A DNA stretch of 64,000 bases, from positions 372,001 through 436,000 of the forward strand of contig NZ_JANZKX010000002.1 in NCBI RefSeq assembly GCF_027257975.1, read 5' to 3'. The stretch is from Pelomonas sp. BJYL3. Its GTDB lineage: Bacteria; Pseudomonadota; Gammaproteobacteria; Burkholderiales; Burkholderiaceae_C. Under the pieces are notes generated by a model. The model was not told the DNA's origin. It saw nothing but the letters and a program-made list of their open reading frames with translations, and searched no databases. The translations under genes were made by a program, and so were the position numbers. Positions 26,501-35,581 of this stretch are shown piece by piece. Position 1 is the stretch's first letter. Each line of letters starts with the position of its first letter.

Positions 26501-27733
26501 ATGACGACAACGCAGCCTCTGCGCGAGGCCGGTACGGGCGTGCGCCTGCGGGTGCTGGACAGCGCAGGCATGGAGCAGTCGCTGCACATGCCCGGCCTGG
26601 ACGAGCACGCCGCCATGCGGCAAGCGCGTGCACGCGGCTGGCGCGTACTGGGCGTGGAGGCCCTGGCGTCCGCGCCGGCCGAGCCCGCGGGAGCCGGGGA
26701 GGCCGGCCCGCGGCTTTCCCTGCTGCTCTTCAGCCAGGAGCTGCTGGCCCTGCTCAATGCCGGCCTGACCCTGCCCGAGGCCCTGTCGGCGCTGGTCGCC
26801 AAGGAACGCAGCGCTGCGGCACGCCAGGTGCTGCAAGGCGTGCTGGGCGGCCTGGAGGTCGGACGCAACTTCTCCGATGTGCTGGAGACCCTGCCGGCGC
26901 ACTTCCCGCCCATCTACGTGGCCACCATCCGCGCCGCGGAGCGCACCGGCGACCTGCCGCAGGCCCTGCGCCGCTATGTGGGCTACCAGCAGCAGTTCGA
27001 GGAGCTGCGCAAGAAGCTGGTCTCGGCGGCCATCTACCCCGCGATGCTGCTGGTGGTGGGCACTTTCGTCATGCTCTTCCTGCTGGGCTATGTGGTGCCG
27101 CGCTTCTCGGTGGTCTACGAGAGCGCGGGCAAGGACATGCCCTGGCTGTCCATGCTGCTGCTGCAGTTTGGCAAGGCGCTCTATGCGCATTGGGCGCTGG
27201 GCCTCGCGGCCGCGGCCTGTGTGATCGGGGGCATCGGCCTGCTGCTGGCGCGTGCGCAGGGCCGGGCCTGGCTGCTGGGCTGGGTGTTGCGGGTGCCGGT
27301 GCTGGCCCGAAAGGCGCAGGAGTTCCGGCTGGCGCGCTTCTACCGCGCCCTGGGCCTGCTGCTGGTCTCCGGCATCTCTCTGCCGCGGGCCCTGGGCATG
27401 GTGCGCGGCCTGCTGGATGCGCAGCAGCAGGGCCGGCTGCAGGACTGCCTCACCGCGGTGACGCAGGGCCGCATGTTCTCGGACGCACTGATCGCCGCCG
27501 GGCTGGCCAATCCCATCGCCGAGTCCCTGATCAAGGTTGGCGAGCGCTCCGGTCAGCTGGCCGACATGCTGGAGCGCAGCGCCCAGTTCGCCGACGACGA
27601 ATTCGCCCGCTGGGTTGACTGGGCCTCGCGCCTGCTGGAGCCCCTGCTGATGACCCTGATCGGCGCGGTGATCGGCACGGTCGTGGTCCTGATGTACATG
27701 CCGATCTTTGACATGGCCAACAGCTTGCAATGA
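26501..27733 (+). CDS. gspF: Type II secretion inner-membrane platform protein GspF
   Basis: This 410-residue protein has two repeated T2SSF cytoplasmic domains separated by transmembrane helices. The first carries FSQELLALLNAGLTLPEAL and the second FYRALGLLLVSGISLPRAL, and each is followed by the conserved ERTGDLPQAL / ERSGQLADML block. Hydrophobic helices lie near residues 180-200 and 215-245 and at the C-terminus (LLMTLIGAVIGTVVVLMYMP). It couples the GspE ATPase to pseudopilus assembly. It lies 8 nt after gspG and its stop overlaps the gspE start. Confidence 0.93.
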   Translation: MTTTQPLREAGTGVRLRVLDSAGMEQSLHMPGLDEHAAMRQARARGWRVLGVEALASAPAEPAGAGEAGPRLSLLLFSQELLALLNAGLTLPEALSALVAKERSAAARQVLQGVLGGLEVGRNFSDVLETLPAHFPPIYVATIRAAERTGDLPQALRRYVGYQQQFEELRKKLVSAAIYPAMLLVVGTFVMLFLLGYVVPRFSVVYESAGKDMPWLSMLLLQFGKALYAHWALGLAAAACVIGGIGLLLARAQGRAWLLGWVLRVPVLARKAQEFRLARFYRALGLLLVSGISLPRALGMVRGLLDAQQQGRLQDCLTAVTQGRMFSDALIAAGLANPIAESLIKVGERSGQLADMLERSAQFADDEFARWVDWASRLLEPLLMTLIGAVIGTVVVLMYMPIFDMANSLQ

Positions 27734-29415
27734 ACACCCATCCACAGCTCCTGCTGGACGAGGCCCTGCTGCATCGCGCCCGCGCCCACTGCCAGACGCG
27801 CGGCGGCACGATGCTGGATGCCGTCGCCCACTGCCTGGACCGGGACCTGCCTTCGACGCTGGGCGCCCTGGCCGCTCACTGGGGTCTGCCTGTGCTGAGC
27901 ATGCGCGAGCTGCAGTCCCACGCCGCCGTCTTCGACTGGATCCCCTTTGCCGAATGCGCGCAGCGCGGCTGCCTGCCGCTGCGCTCCGAGCAGGGGGGCG
28001 TCCTGCTGGTGCTGCAGGATCCCTGGGATGTCGCGACCGAAGAGTGGGCGACGCAGCGCTGTGCGGACCACGGGGCCGATGCGGCCCTGGCCCTGGCCCT
28101 GCCCGACGACGTCGACGCCTTCCTGGCCCAGCAGGAGCGGGCCCTGCGCGCGCTGGACGGCTTCGATGGCGGCGGTGCCGAGGCCGGCGAGGAAGAGGTG
28201 GCCGCGATCATCACGCTGGCCTCCATCAACGAGGACAGCAATCCCGTCGTCAAGCTGGTCAACTCGACCATCTATGACGCGCTGAAGCTGCAGGCCAGCG
28301 ACATCCACATGGAGTGCGACGCCGGCTGGCTGCGCGTGCTGTACCGGATCGACGGCGTGCTGGTGCCCATCACGGAGGTGCAGAGCGCGGAGATGGCCGA
28401 GCAGGCCATCTCGCGCATCAAGGTGATGGCCGAGCTGGACATCGCCGAGCGTCGCGTGCCGCAGGACGGACGCTTCAAGGTGCGCATCAACGGGCGGGAC
28501 ATCGACTTCCGTGTCTCCGTCATGCCCAACATCTTCGGCGAGGACGCGGTGCTGCGCCTGCTGGACCGGCAGGCCCTGACGGAAGAGGCGCGCACCTTGA
28601 CGCTGGATCGCCTGGGCCTCGATGGCGAGGCCATCGAGACGCTGCGGCGCCTGTCCGGCAAGCCGCACGGCATGGTGCTGGTGACGGGCCCGACCGGCTC
28701 AGGCAAGACGACCACCCTCTACGCCGCCATCACCGAGATCCACACCGGTCGCGACAAGATCGTCACCATCGAGGACCCGGTGGAGTACCGCCTGCCGCGC
28801 GTGCTGCAGATCCCGGTGAACGAGAAGAAGGGGCTCACCTTCGCCCGCGGGCTGCGCTCCATCCTGCGTCATGACCCGGACAAGATCATGGTGGGCGAGA
28901 TCCGCGATGACGAAACCGCGCAGATTGCCGTGCAGGCCGCGCTGACCGGCCACCTGGTGTTCACCACGGTCCACGCCAACAACGTCTTCGATGTGCTCGG
29001 CCGCTTCCTGCACATGGGCGTTGATGCCTACAGCTTTGCCGCGGCCCTCAATGGCATCCTGGCCCAGCGCCTGATCCGCCAGATCTGCCCGCAGTGCAGC
29101 GAGCCCATGCAGCCCTCGCGCGAGCTGCTGAGCCGGGTCGGCCTGCAGCAGCAGGACATGCAGGGCTGGCAGCTGCGGACTGGCCGCGGCTGCGGGCATT
29201 GCCGCGGCGTGGGTTACAAGGGCCGCAAGGCTGTGGCGGAGCTGCTGGTGCTGGACGACCGTCTGCGGGAAATGATTGCCGAACGCGCGCCGGTGTCTGC
29301 CATGCGGGCCTACGCGGCGGAGCGGCAAGGCTGGGTGAGCCTCCAGGAGCGGGCCCTGCAATGGGTGGCCCAGGGGCTGACGACGCTGGAGGAGTGGCAC
29401 CGTGTCGCAGGTTGA
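27730..29415 (+). CDS. gspE: Type II secretion ATPase GspE
   Basis: This 561-residue protein has an N-terminal GspE domain, Walker A GPTGSGKT at 320-327, the Asp box TIEDPVEY at 346-353, Walker B IMVGEIRD near 386-393 and the His box TVHANN. The zinc-binding CM domain has cysteines at about 453, 456, 488 and 491 (CPQC and CGHC). All catalytic residues look intact. It powers pseudopilus assembly at the cytoplasmic face. Its start overlaps gspF and the next gene begins inside its 3' end. Confidence 0.94.
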   Translation: MNTHPQLLLDEALLHRARAHCQTRGGTMLDAVAHCLDRDLPSTLGALAAHWGLPVLSMRELQSHAAVFDWIPFAECAQRGCLPLRSEQGGVLLVLQDPWDVATEEWATQRCADHGADAALALALPDDVDAFLAQQERALRALDGFDGGGAEAGEEEVAAIITLASINEDSNPVVKLVNSTIYDALKLQASDIHMECDAGWLRVLYRIDGVLVPITEVQSAEMAEQAISRIKVMAELDIAERRVPQDGRFKVRINGRDIDFRVSVMPNIFGEDAVLRLLDRQALTEEARTLTLDRLGLDGEAIETLRRLSGKPHGMVLVTGPTGSGKTTTLYAAITEIHTGRDKIVTIEDPVEYRLPRVLQIPVNEKKGLTFARGLRSILRHDPDKIMVGEIRDDETAQIAVQAALTGHLVFTTVHANNVFDVLGRFLHMGVDAYSFAAALNGILAQRLIRQICPQCSEPMQPSRELLSRVGLQQQDMQGWQLRTGRGCGHCRGVGYKGRKAVAELLVLDDRLREMIAERAPVSAMRAYAAERQGWVSLQERALQWVAQGLTTLEEWHRVAG

Positions 29416-30760
29416 GACGAGGCGCGGGCAGGCGCCCGGCCCGTTGCTGCTGGCCGTCCGGCGCGAGGAGCTGGCGCTGGCCTGGACCGAGGATGGCCAG
29501 GCCCGCATCCAGCGCATTCCTCTGGCCGCCGCCGACGCGCCGCAGGCCGGCGAGCGCGCGCAGAAGGACGGCCTGCTGGCGCAGGCTGCATTGAAGGCAC
29601 TTTGCGCTTCTGCCGGCCTGCCAGCCCGGGCGACGCTGCATGTGGTGTTCGAGCCGCCCTGGCTGCTGCACATGACGGTGCCCTGGTCTGCACAGCTGCT
29701 GGAGAAGGTGTCGGCCGGTGCCTACGTCCGGCGCTGTGCGCTCGAGGCCGGCTGGGACCTCGAGCGTTGGTCCCAGCGGGTCGATGATGCGCCGTATGGG
29801 CAGCCGCGCCTGGCCATCGCCTACCCGCTGGCCTGGATGGAGGCCCTGCAGGTCTGCGTGAAGGAACAGGGCTGGGCCCTGGGCCGTGTGACCGGCCTCA
29901 GCGTCCTGGGCTGGCAGGAGGCCCGGCGCCAGATGGGGGGCGTCCGGCAGCTGGTATTGGCCGGTGAGCAGGACGCCTTGTTCCTCGCCGGCGCCCGCCA
30001 CCTTGAGTCGGCCTACGCATTCAGTGCCCCGCGGGCCGCGCCTCGCGAGGACGAGCTGCTGAAGCAATGGCAGCGCCTGCGCTGGCGCCAGCCCTCGTGG
30101 ACGGACGACGATCCCGTGCTCCACGGACTGCCGGCGGGGACACCGGCCGAGCCACCTGTGGCCAGCGAGCAGATGCGCTGGCTGGCGGAGACGCCAGGCG
30201 AGGGGCCGGCTGCCCTGCGATGGCTGCGGAACGGCCTGCGGCAGCGCAGCGCCCTGGATGCCCGTTTGCCAGGGCCCAGGGGCGCCCTGCTGCACGGCCT
30301 GGCCCTCGCGAGCCTGCTGAGCGTGGCTGTGGTGATGCTGCTGGCGGCGTACCGCCTGCACGACAGGGAGCTGGTGCTGGCCGAACAGACGGCACAGCTG
30401 AGCCATCGCAGTGCGGCGCGGCCGCTGGTGAAGCAGGACGCCAAGGTCGGTGAAGGCCTGGCGGCCGTGCTGCGGCAGCTGCGCACCCCCTATGCCGATC
30501 TGCTGAGCGTGCTCCTGCCTCCGCGGGACATCGACGTGGCCTTGCTGGACCTCGAATTCGGGCAGTCCCCTGCCGCGTCGACCACCCAGACGGTGAAGCT
30601 GCAACTGGAAGGACGGACCGCCCTGGACATGACCCGCTACATGGCCTACCTGGAGCATCGCCGGCCGGTAGGCGCCGTGGTGCTGACCCAGCATGCCCTG
30701 CGCCAGGACAAGGCCGAAGACCGCTACCGCTTCACCTTGGAGCTTGCATGGCAACGATGA
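29402..30760 (+). CDS. GspL-like (PilM/PilN-type) assembly protein
   Basis: This 452-residue bitopic protein has a cytoplasmic part (1-300) with an actin-like layout, VFEPPWLLHMTVPW and YPLAWMEALQ. One transmembrane helix lies near 305-320 (ALASLLSVAVVMLLAAY). The periplasmic part resembles PilN/GspL, with a ferredoxin-like KLQLEGRTALDMTRYMAYLE. The architecture and place after GspE fit GspL, which docks the ATPase to the membrane; sequence conservation is weak. GTG 29402 is the first start and lies inside gspE, giving tight coupling. Confidence 0.7.
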   Translation: MSQVETRRGQAPGPLLLAVRREELALAWTEDGQARIQRIPLAAADAPQAGERAQKDGLLAQAALKALCASAGLPARATLHVVFEPPWLLHMTVPWSAQLLEKVSAGAYVRRCALEAGWDLERWSQRVDDAPYGQPRLAIAYPLAWMEALQVCVKEQGWALGRVTGLSVLGWQEARRQMGGVRQLVLAGEQDALFLAGARHLESAYAFSAPRAAPREDELLKQWQRLRWRQPSWTDDDPVLHGLPAGTPAEPPVASEQMRWLAETPGEGPAALRWLRNGLRQRSALDARLPGPRGALLHGLALASLLSVAVVMLLAAYRLHDRELVLAEQTAQLSHRSAARPLVKQDAKVGEGLAAVLRQLRTPYADLLSVLLPPRDIDVALLDLEFGQSPAASTTQTVKLQLEGRTALDMTRYMAYLEHRRPVGAVVLTQHALRQDKAEDRYRFTLELAWQR

Positions 30761-31347
30761 TGCGTGGCACGGCACCCGGCAGTCTCAAGCGCTGGCAGTG
30801 GGCCCTGGCCCTGGCCGCGGCGCGCCTGCGCCGCAGCTGCGGGTCCTGGCTCTGGGGCTGGGCGTTGGCCGGCCTGCTGCTGCCTGCGGCGGTGCTGCTG
30901 TGGTCCTGGCAGCGGCAAGCCCTTCAGGGGCAGCAGAGGGCGTGGGAGCTGGCCGGCGAGGCGGCGCAGGCCGTGGCCGCCCCGGCGTCCCAGCTGGGCT
31001 CCGGTGCGATCGACATCGGCCTCGCCTCGCGTGCCCAGGTGCCCGAACTGCTGGGGCAGCTGTTGACCCAGGCTGGGGAACAGGGCCTGCGTGTCGAAGG
31101 CGGCAGCTACCAATGGCAACAGCGCGAGCAGGAACCCTTCCAGCGATTCGTGATGACCCTGCCGGTGAAGGGCGCGGCCTCGCAGCTGTTCGCCTTCGTC
31201 CAGGCGGCGACGCGCGGCAACGCCAGCCTGGCCCTGGAGGCGGCCGCCATCAAGAGGGCCAGCGTCGATGCCGAGCAGGTGGAGGCGCAGCTGCGCTGGG
31301 TGCTGTATGTGACGCCGGACGCCAAGCCGGCGGGGAGGCAGCCATGA
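30748..31347 (+). CDS. GspM/PilO-like assembly protein
   Basis: This 199-residue protein has a basic N-terminus and one transmembrane helix (about residues 34-52). A periplasmic coil and a ferredoxin-like domain follow, with the PilO-type phrase FQRFVMTLPVKGAASQLFAFVQAATRG. It starts 13 nt before the end of the upstream gene and ends overlapping the next (ATGA). It is the expected partner of the GspL-like protein; assignment is by size, topology and order. Confidence 0.65.
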   Translation: MATMMRGTAPGSLKRWQWALALAAARLRRSCGSWLWGWALAGLLLPAAVLLWSWQRQALQGQQRAWELAGEAAQAVAAPASQLGSGAIDIGLASRAQVPELLGQLLTQAGEQGLRVEGGSYQWQQREQEPFQRFVMTLPVKGAASQLFAFVQAATRGNASLALEAAAIKRASVDAEQVEAQLRWVLYVTPDAKPAGRQP

Positions 31348-31886
31348 GCGCCGCGCAGTCCTGGCGCCGTGCGGCCCTGTGGGGCCTGTTGCTGGCGGTG
31401 CTGTATGCCGCCTGGCGGGCCCCGCCGGCGCAGGAGGAGGTGGTGGCGCCGGTGGCACGCGCCGCGGCGCCCGGCGCGCAGCGGCCTGCTGTGGTGGAGG
31501 CGGTCTCCACACCGGTATCCGGCCCTGCGATGCCTGCGGTCAGCGCGGATGAAGCCTGGCGCCAGCCCTTCGTCATTCCAGCCTGGGCGCGGGGTGCAGA
31601 GCCGCCCCCGATGCCGGCGCCCGCGTCGGCGGCCGTCAGGGAGGTGGTGCTCGAGCAGACCCCATCGAACGTGGCGCCGCCCCTGCCCTTCAAGGCCCTC
31701 GGTCGCTACGAGGACGAGCGCGGCCCGGTGGCCCTGCTGCTCCATTTTGACCAGAGCCTGTTCGCACGGCCCGGCGACAAGGTCACCGATGCCTACGTGC
31801 TCGAAGCCATTCAGGACCACATGGCCGTCTTCCTCCATGTGCCCACGCAGACGCGTCAATCTCTCGAAATCTCCAGCTCCCCATGA
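31344..31886 (+). CDS. GspC/PilP-like periplasmic link protein
   Basis: This 180-residue protein has a short N-terminus and one transmembrane helix (about 9-24), then a Pro/Ala-rich periplasmic linker. The C-terminal homology-region domain reads LPFKALGRYEDERGPVALLL...LFARPGDKVTDAYVLEAIQ and ends in a beta strand. This is the pattern of GspC/PilP proteins that bridge the inner-membrane platform and the secretin. No PDZ domain is present. It overlaps the secretin gene by 4 nt. Confidence 0.7.
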   Translation: MSAAQSWRRAALWGLLLAVLYAAWRAPPAQEEVVAPVARAAAPGAQRPAVVEAVSTPVSGPAMPAVSADEAWRQPFVIPAWARGAEPPPMPAPASAAVREVVLEQTPSNVAPPLPFKALGRYEDERGPVALLLHFDQSLFARPGDKVTDAYVLEAIQDHMAVFLHVPTQTRQSLEISSSP

Positions 31887-34183
31887 CCAAGATCCCTGAT
31901 GCGAGGCGCCTGCGACCGCGCCCTGGGTGCCGATGGCTCGCCCTGTCCCTGCTGCTGGCCCTGGCGGGCTGCGCAGGCGATGCGGCTTTCCGTGAGGGCC
32001 AGGCACTCCTGGCGCAAGGTCAGCAGGAGGCAGGCCTGGCCAAGCTGCAGCAGGCGGTGCAGGAGTCCCCCCGGAACGCCGAGTTCCGGATGGAGCTGGT
32101 CACCCGGCGCGAAGCCGCCGTGCGCCGCGCCCTGATGGACGCCGCGGGTGAGGCCCGGGCCGGGCGCCTCAGTGAAGCGGAGAAGCTCTACCTGAAGGTG
32201 CAGGGCCTGGATGCTGACAACGCCATGGCTCGTCAGGGCCTGCAGGACGTCGTCAGGGAGCGCCACCACCTCCAGGTGCTGGCCGAGGTCGAGCGCGAGC
32301 TCAAGGCGGGGGCCACCGAAACCCTGGCCCTCACCGCCGCCAAGCTGCGCCAGGTGCTGCTGGAGAACCCGCGCCACGCCGCCGCCCTGTACTGGCAGGC
32401 CCGCGTGGAGGCCCTGGAGCAGCAGCAGTCCGGCCCGGACAAGCGCCTGGCGGCCGCCTACCGCAAGCCGGTGTCGCTCGAATTCAGGGATGCCCCGCTG
32501 AAGTCCATCCTCGAGGTGCTGGCCAAGGTGGCCGGCCTGAACTTCTTCTACGATCGAGACGTGCGGCCCGACCTCCGCGCGACGGTGATCGCGAAGCAGA
32601 CCACGGTGGAGGATGCGCTGCGCCTGCTGCTCACCACCAACCAGCTGGAGCAGCGCGTGCTGAACGCCAACTCCCTGCTGATCTATCCCTCGACGCCGCA
32701 GAAGCTCAAGGAGTACCAGGCGCTGTCGGTGCGGACCTTCTTCCTGGCCAATGGGGACGTCAAGGCGGTCTCCAACCTGCTCAAGACCATCGTCAAGGCC
32801 AAGGACATGACCGTGGACGAGCGCCTGGGAACCATCGTGATGCGGGACACGCCCGAGGCCCTGAAGCTGGCCGAGCGCATCGTGGCGTTGCATGACGTGC
32901 CGGACCCGGAGGTCATGCTCGATGTCGAAATCCTGGAGGTCAAGCGTTCCCGGCTCATGGAGCTGGGCGTGCAGTGGCCGGGGCAGCTGAGCCTGGCTCC
33001 GCTGACGACGGGTACCGATGCCCTGACGCTGAGCCAGCTCTCACACCTGCGCCCCTCGACCGTCAAGGCCACAGTGGGGCCGGTGGCCATCAATGCGCGA
33101 AAGGAAGACCAGGACGCCAACATCCTGGCCAATCCGCGCATCCGTGTACGGAACAAGGAGAAGGCACGGATCCAGATCGGCGACAAGGTGCCTGTGATCA
33201 CCACGACCTCCACCTCGACGGGCTTTGTGTCCGAGTCGGTCAGCTATGTGGACGTGGGGCTGAAGCTGGAGGTCGAGCCCCAGATCCGCCTGGACCAGGA
33301 GGTAGGCATCAAGGTCAACCTGGAGGTCTCCAACCTGGTGCGCGAGATCGTCAGCAAAACCGGCACCCTGTCGTACCAGATCGGACAGCGTGCGGCCTCC
33401 ACGACGCTGCAGCTGCGTGACGGCGAGACCCAGGTGCTGGCGGGGCTGATCAACTCGGAGGAGCGGGTTGGCGCGAACAAGGTGCCGGGGCTGGGTGAGC
33501 TGCCCATCGCCGGGCGCCTGTTCGGCAGCAGCAAGGACGACACGCAGCGCAGCGAGATCCTGCTGTCCATTACCCCCCGCATCCTGCGCTCCCTGCAGCG
33601 CCCGAGTGCGCAGCAGGCGGAACTGCTGTCGGGCACGGAGGCAGCCATCGGCATGCCCGAGCTCAAGCTGGATGAGGTGCCCGAGGCCAGGGAGAAGCCG
33701 GAAGGCGCGGCGGCGCCTGCCGGTGCAGCGGCCCGCCCGCCGCAAAGCGCAGGCGCCGACCGAGTGGGTCCGGGCGCGGCCCTGAAGTGGCAGGGGCCGG
33801 CCGCCGTCCGCGTCGGCGAACAGTTCACGCTGACGCTGCACATGAGCTCGGAGCAGGCCCTGCTGGGTCTCCCGCTGGTGCTGGGCTTCGATCCCAAGAT
33901 CGTGCAGCCGGTGTCGGTCCAGGAAGGCAGCTTCTTCAAGCAGGGCGGGGGCAGCACGGCCTTCAGCCACCGGCTGGACATGGCGCAGGGCAAGGTCTTC
34001 GCGGCCATCACCCGCGATGGCGCCAACGGCGTCAATGGCCAGGGAGGGGTGGTGCAGGTCTCCTTCCGTGCCCTGGCCGCAGCGACGGGCACGGGCATCG
34101 CGCTCATCGCGGCCTCGCCGACGCCGGAGCAGGGGCTGGCGCGCCCGCTTCCCCTGGTGCATAGCCTGAACGTCGCGCCATGA
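31883..34183 (+). CDS. gspD: Outer-membrane secretin lipoprotein with C-terminal cohesin-like domain
   Basis: This 766-residue protein has a lipobox LALAGC with the lipidated Cys at residue 30. TPR-like helices span about 35-180 (EGQALLAQGQQEAGLAKLQQ). An STN/N0 domain begins PVSLEFRDAPLKSILEVLAK. The secretin core spans about 300-590, with ILANPRIRVRNKEKARIQIG, the secretin signature around VPVITTT and LAGLINSEERVG...VPGLGELP. After a Pro/Ala linker, residues about 630-760 form a cohesin-type beta-sandwich (VGEQFTLTLHMSSEQALLGL). It makes the exit channel. The TPR and cohesin additions are not in classical GspD, and the cohesin ligand is unknown. Confidence 0.9.
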   Translation: MTKIPDARRLRPRPGCRWLALSLLLALAGCAGDAAFREGQALLAQGQQEAGLAKLQQAVQESPRNAEFRMELVTRREAAVRRALMDAAGEARAGRLSEAEKLYLKVQGLDADNAMARQGLQDVVRERHHLQVLAEVERELKAGATETLALTAAKLRQVLLENPRHAAALYWQARVEALEQQQSGPDKRLAAAYRKPVSLEFRDAPLKSILEVLAKVAGLNFFYDRDVRPDLRATVIAKQTTVEDALRLLLTTNQLEQRVLNANSLLIYPSTPQKLKEYQALSVRTFFLANGDVKAVSNLLKTIVKAKDMTVDERLGTIVMRDTPEALKLAERIVALHDVPDPEVMLDVEILEVKRSRLMELGVQWPGQLSLAPLTTGTDALTLSQLSHLRPSTVKATVGPVAINARKEDQDANILANPRIRVRNKEKARIQIGDKVPVITTTSTSTGFVSESVSYVDVGLKLEVEPQIRLDQEVGIKVNLEVSNLVREIVSKTGTLSYQIGQRAASTTLQLRDGETQVLAGLINSEERVGANKVPGLGELPIAGRLFGSSKDDTQRSEILLSITPRILRSLQRPSAQQAELLSGTEAAIGMPELKLDEVPEAREKPEGAAAPAGAAARPPQSAGADRVGPGAALKWQGPAAVRVGEQFTLTLHMSSEQALLGLPLVLGFDPKIVQPVSVQEGSFFKQGGGSTAFSHRLDMAQGKVFAAITRDGANGVNGQGGVVQVSFRALAAATGTGIALIAASPTPEQGLARPLPLVHSLNVAP

Positions 34184-34668
34184 AGACCCGCTCCTGCGCC
34201 CGCCGTGCCGGTGGCTTCACCTTCGTCGAGCTGCTGGTGTGCCTGGCCATCCTGGCGGTGCTGGCCCTGGTCTCCGTGCCCATGGCGCAGGTGGCCGCGC
34301 AACGGCACAAGGAGCAGGAGTTGCGCCAGGCGCTGATGGAGATCCGCTCCGCGCTGGATGCCTACAAGCGGGCCGCGGAACAGGGGCGCATCGCACTGAA
34401 GGTCGGTGACACAGGCTATCCCCGCTCGCTGCAGGTCCTGGTCGATGGCGTCGACGACCAGCGCAGCCCGGTCAAGAAGAAGATCTACTTCCTTCGCCGG
34501 CTGCCCAGGGACCCTTTCGCCGCCGAGGACCTGCAGGCCCAGGACAGCTGGGCGCTGCGCAGCTTTGCCTCGCCGGCCGACGATCCCAGGGCGGGCGACG
34601 ATGTCTACGACGTCTTCTCGAAATCCGAACGCAAGGGCCTCAACGGGGTCCCCTATCGCCTATGGTAG
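34180..34668 (+). CDS. Pseudopilin-like protein, trio 2 member 1
   Basis: This 162-residue protein has the prepilin motif GGFTFVELLVCLAILAVLAL with Glu+5. The globular part carries SALDAYKRAAEQGRIA, YFLRRLPRDPFA, DVYDVFSKSERKGLNG and a C-terminal Trp. It is the counterpart of the gene at 91. It overlaps the secretin stop (ATGA) and its own stop lies inside the next gene. It lacks the GspG calcium site, so it is probably a second shaft or minor pseudopilin. Confidence 0.85.
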   Translation: MKTRSCARRAGGFTFVELLVCLAILAVLALVSVPMAQVAAQRHKEQELRQALMEIRSALDAYKRAAEQGRIALKVGDTGYPRSLQVLVDGVDDQRSPVKKKIYFLRRLPRDPFAAEDLQAQDSWALRSFASPADDPRAGDDVYDVFSKSERKGLNGVPYRLW

Positions 34669-35051
34669 CCAGCCCCCGACGCCAGTCGCGCGCCTTCACC
34701 CTGATCGAGATGCTGCTGGTCATGGTGGTCCTGGCCATGCTGCTGACCCTCTCCGTGCCCCGGTACTTCAGCTCGCTGGACAAGAGCCGGGACGTCGTGC
34801 TGGCCGAGAACCTGCGGGTGACGCGCCTTGGTATCGACAGGTTCTTCGCGGACAGGGGGCGCTATCCGGAGTCCCTGGAGGAACTGGTCGAGGCCAGGTA
34901 CCTGTCGGCCCTGCCCTGGGATCCGGTCCTCGAGAGCCAGACGGCCTGGGTGCTGGTTGCGCCGCCGAGCGGCGAGAACGGGCGCGTGGGCGACCTGCGC
35001 AGCGCGGCGCCCGGCAGCGGCAAGTCAGGCAAGGCCTATGCGGACTACTAG
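34662..35051 (+). CDS. Pseudopilin-like protein, trio 2 member 2
   Basis: This 129-residue protein has the prepilin motif RAFTLIEMLLVMVVLAMLL with Glu+5. It contains PRYFSSLDKSRDVVL, FFADRGRYPESLEELVEARY and the ending KAYADY. It is the counterpart of the gene at 597. ATG 34662 overlaps the preceding stop by 7 nt, and its last codons overlap the next gene's ATG. Confidence 0.85.
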   Translation: MVASPRRQSRAFTLIEMLLVMVVLAMLLTLSVPRYFSSLDKSRDVVLAENLRVTRLGIDRFFADRGRYPESLEELVEARYLSALPWDPVLESQTAWVLVAPPSGENGRVGDLRSAAPGSGKSGKAYADY

Positions 35052-35568
35052 TCAGCACCGCCCCTACGAGGCTGGCTTCGCCTATGTCTGGCTGCTGCTG
35101 GGCATCGCGGCGATGGGGCTGGGCCTGGTGCAGGTCGTGGAGGTGGCGTCGCTGGCGACCCAGCGCGCACGGGAGCGTGAGCTCCTCTTCATCGGCCAGC
35201 AGTTCCGCCAGGCCTTCGAGAGCTACCAGCAGGCCTCGCCGGATCCCAAGGCGAGGGAGCTGCCCCCTTCGCTGGACGCGCTGCTGGCAGATCGCAGGAC
35301 GGGCCAGCTGAGGCGGCATCTGCGCCGCATTTATGTGGATCCCATGACCGGCAAGGCCGAGTGGGGGCTTGTGCGGGCCGGTACCTTCGTGGCGGGGGTG
35401 CATTCCCTCTCGGATCAGCGCCCCATCAAGCAGGACAACTTCGAGCTCGACGACGCCGCACTGGCCGGCAAGCAGCGCTATGCGCAATGGGTGTTTGGTG
35501 CGCCGGCGCCGGCGGCTGCAGCCTCAGCGACAGCGCGTGGCGCGTCGGCAGTGCAGGGCTTTCAATAG
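35038..35568 (+). CDS. Pilin-like membrane protein, trio 2 member 3 (no Glu+5)
   Basis: This 176-residue protein starts at ATG 35038 inside the previous gene, exactly as in trio 1. The pilin-like stretch AGFAYVWLLLG has Trp at the +5 position. It is followed by RARERELLFIGQQFR, LDALLADRR and the block IYVDPMTGKAEWGLVRAG. The C-terminus is Ala-rich. Loss of Glu+5 is a GspK-like trait; a tip or priming role is inference. It is followed after 13 nt by the rhodanese-like gene. Confidence 0.8.
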   Translation: MRTTSQHRPYEAGFAYVWLLLGIAAMGLGLVQVVEVASLATQRARERELLFIGQQFRQAFESYQQASPDPKARELPPSLDALLADRRTGQLRRHLRRIYVDPMTGKAEWGLVRAGTFVAGVHSLSDQRPIKQDNFELDDAALAGKQRYAQWVFGAPAPAAAASATARGASAVQGFQ

Positions 35569-35581
35569 AAGGAATAGCCAA

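Noticed and set aside
26046-35568. MSHA-type pilus locus
   Set aside because: Gene order and content differ: the GspG calcium-site pseudopilin, GspF-E order and cohesin secretin do not match the mshI-to-mshQ layout, and no MshM-type ATPase or MshQ-type adhesin is recognisable.
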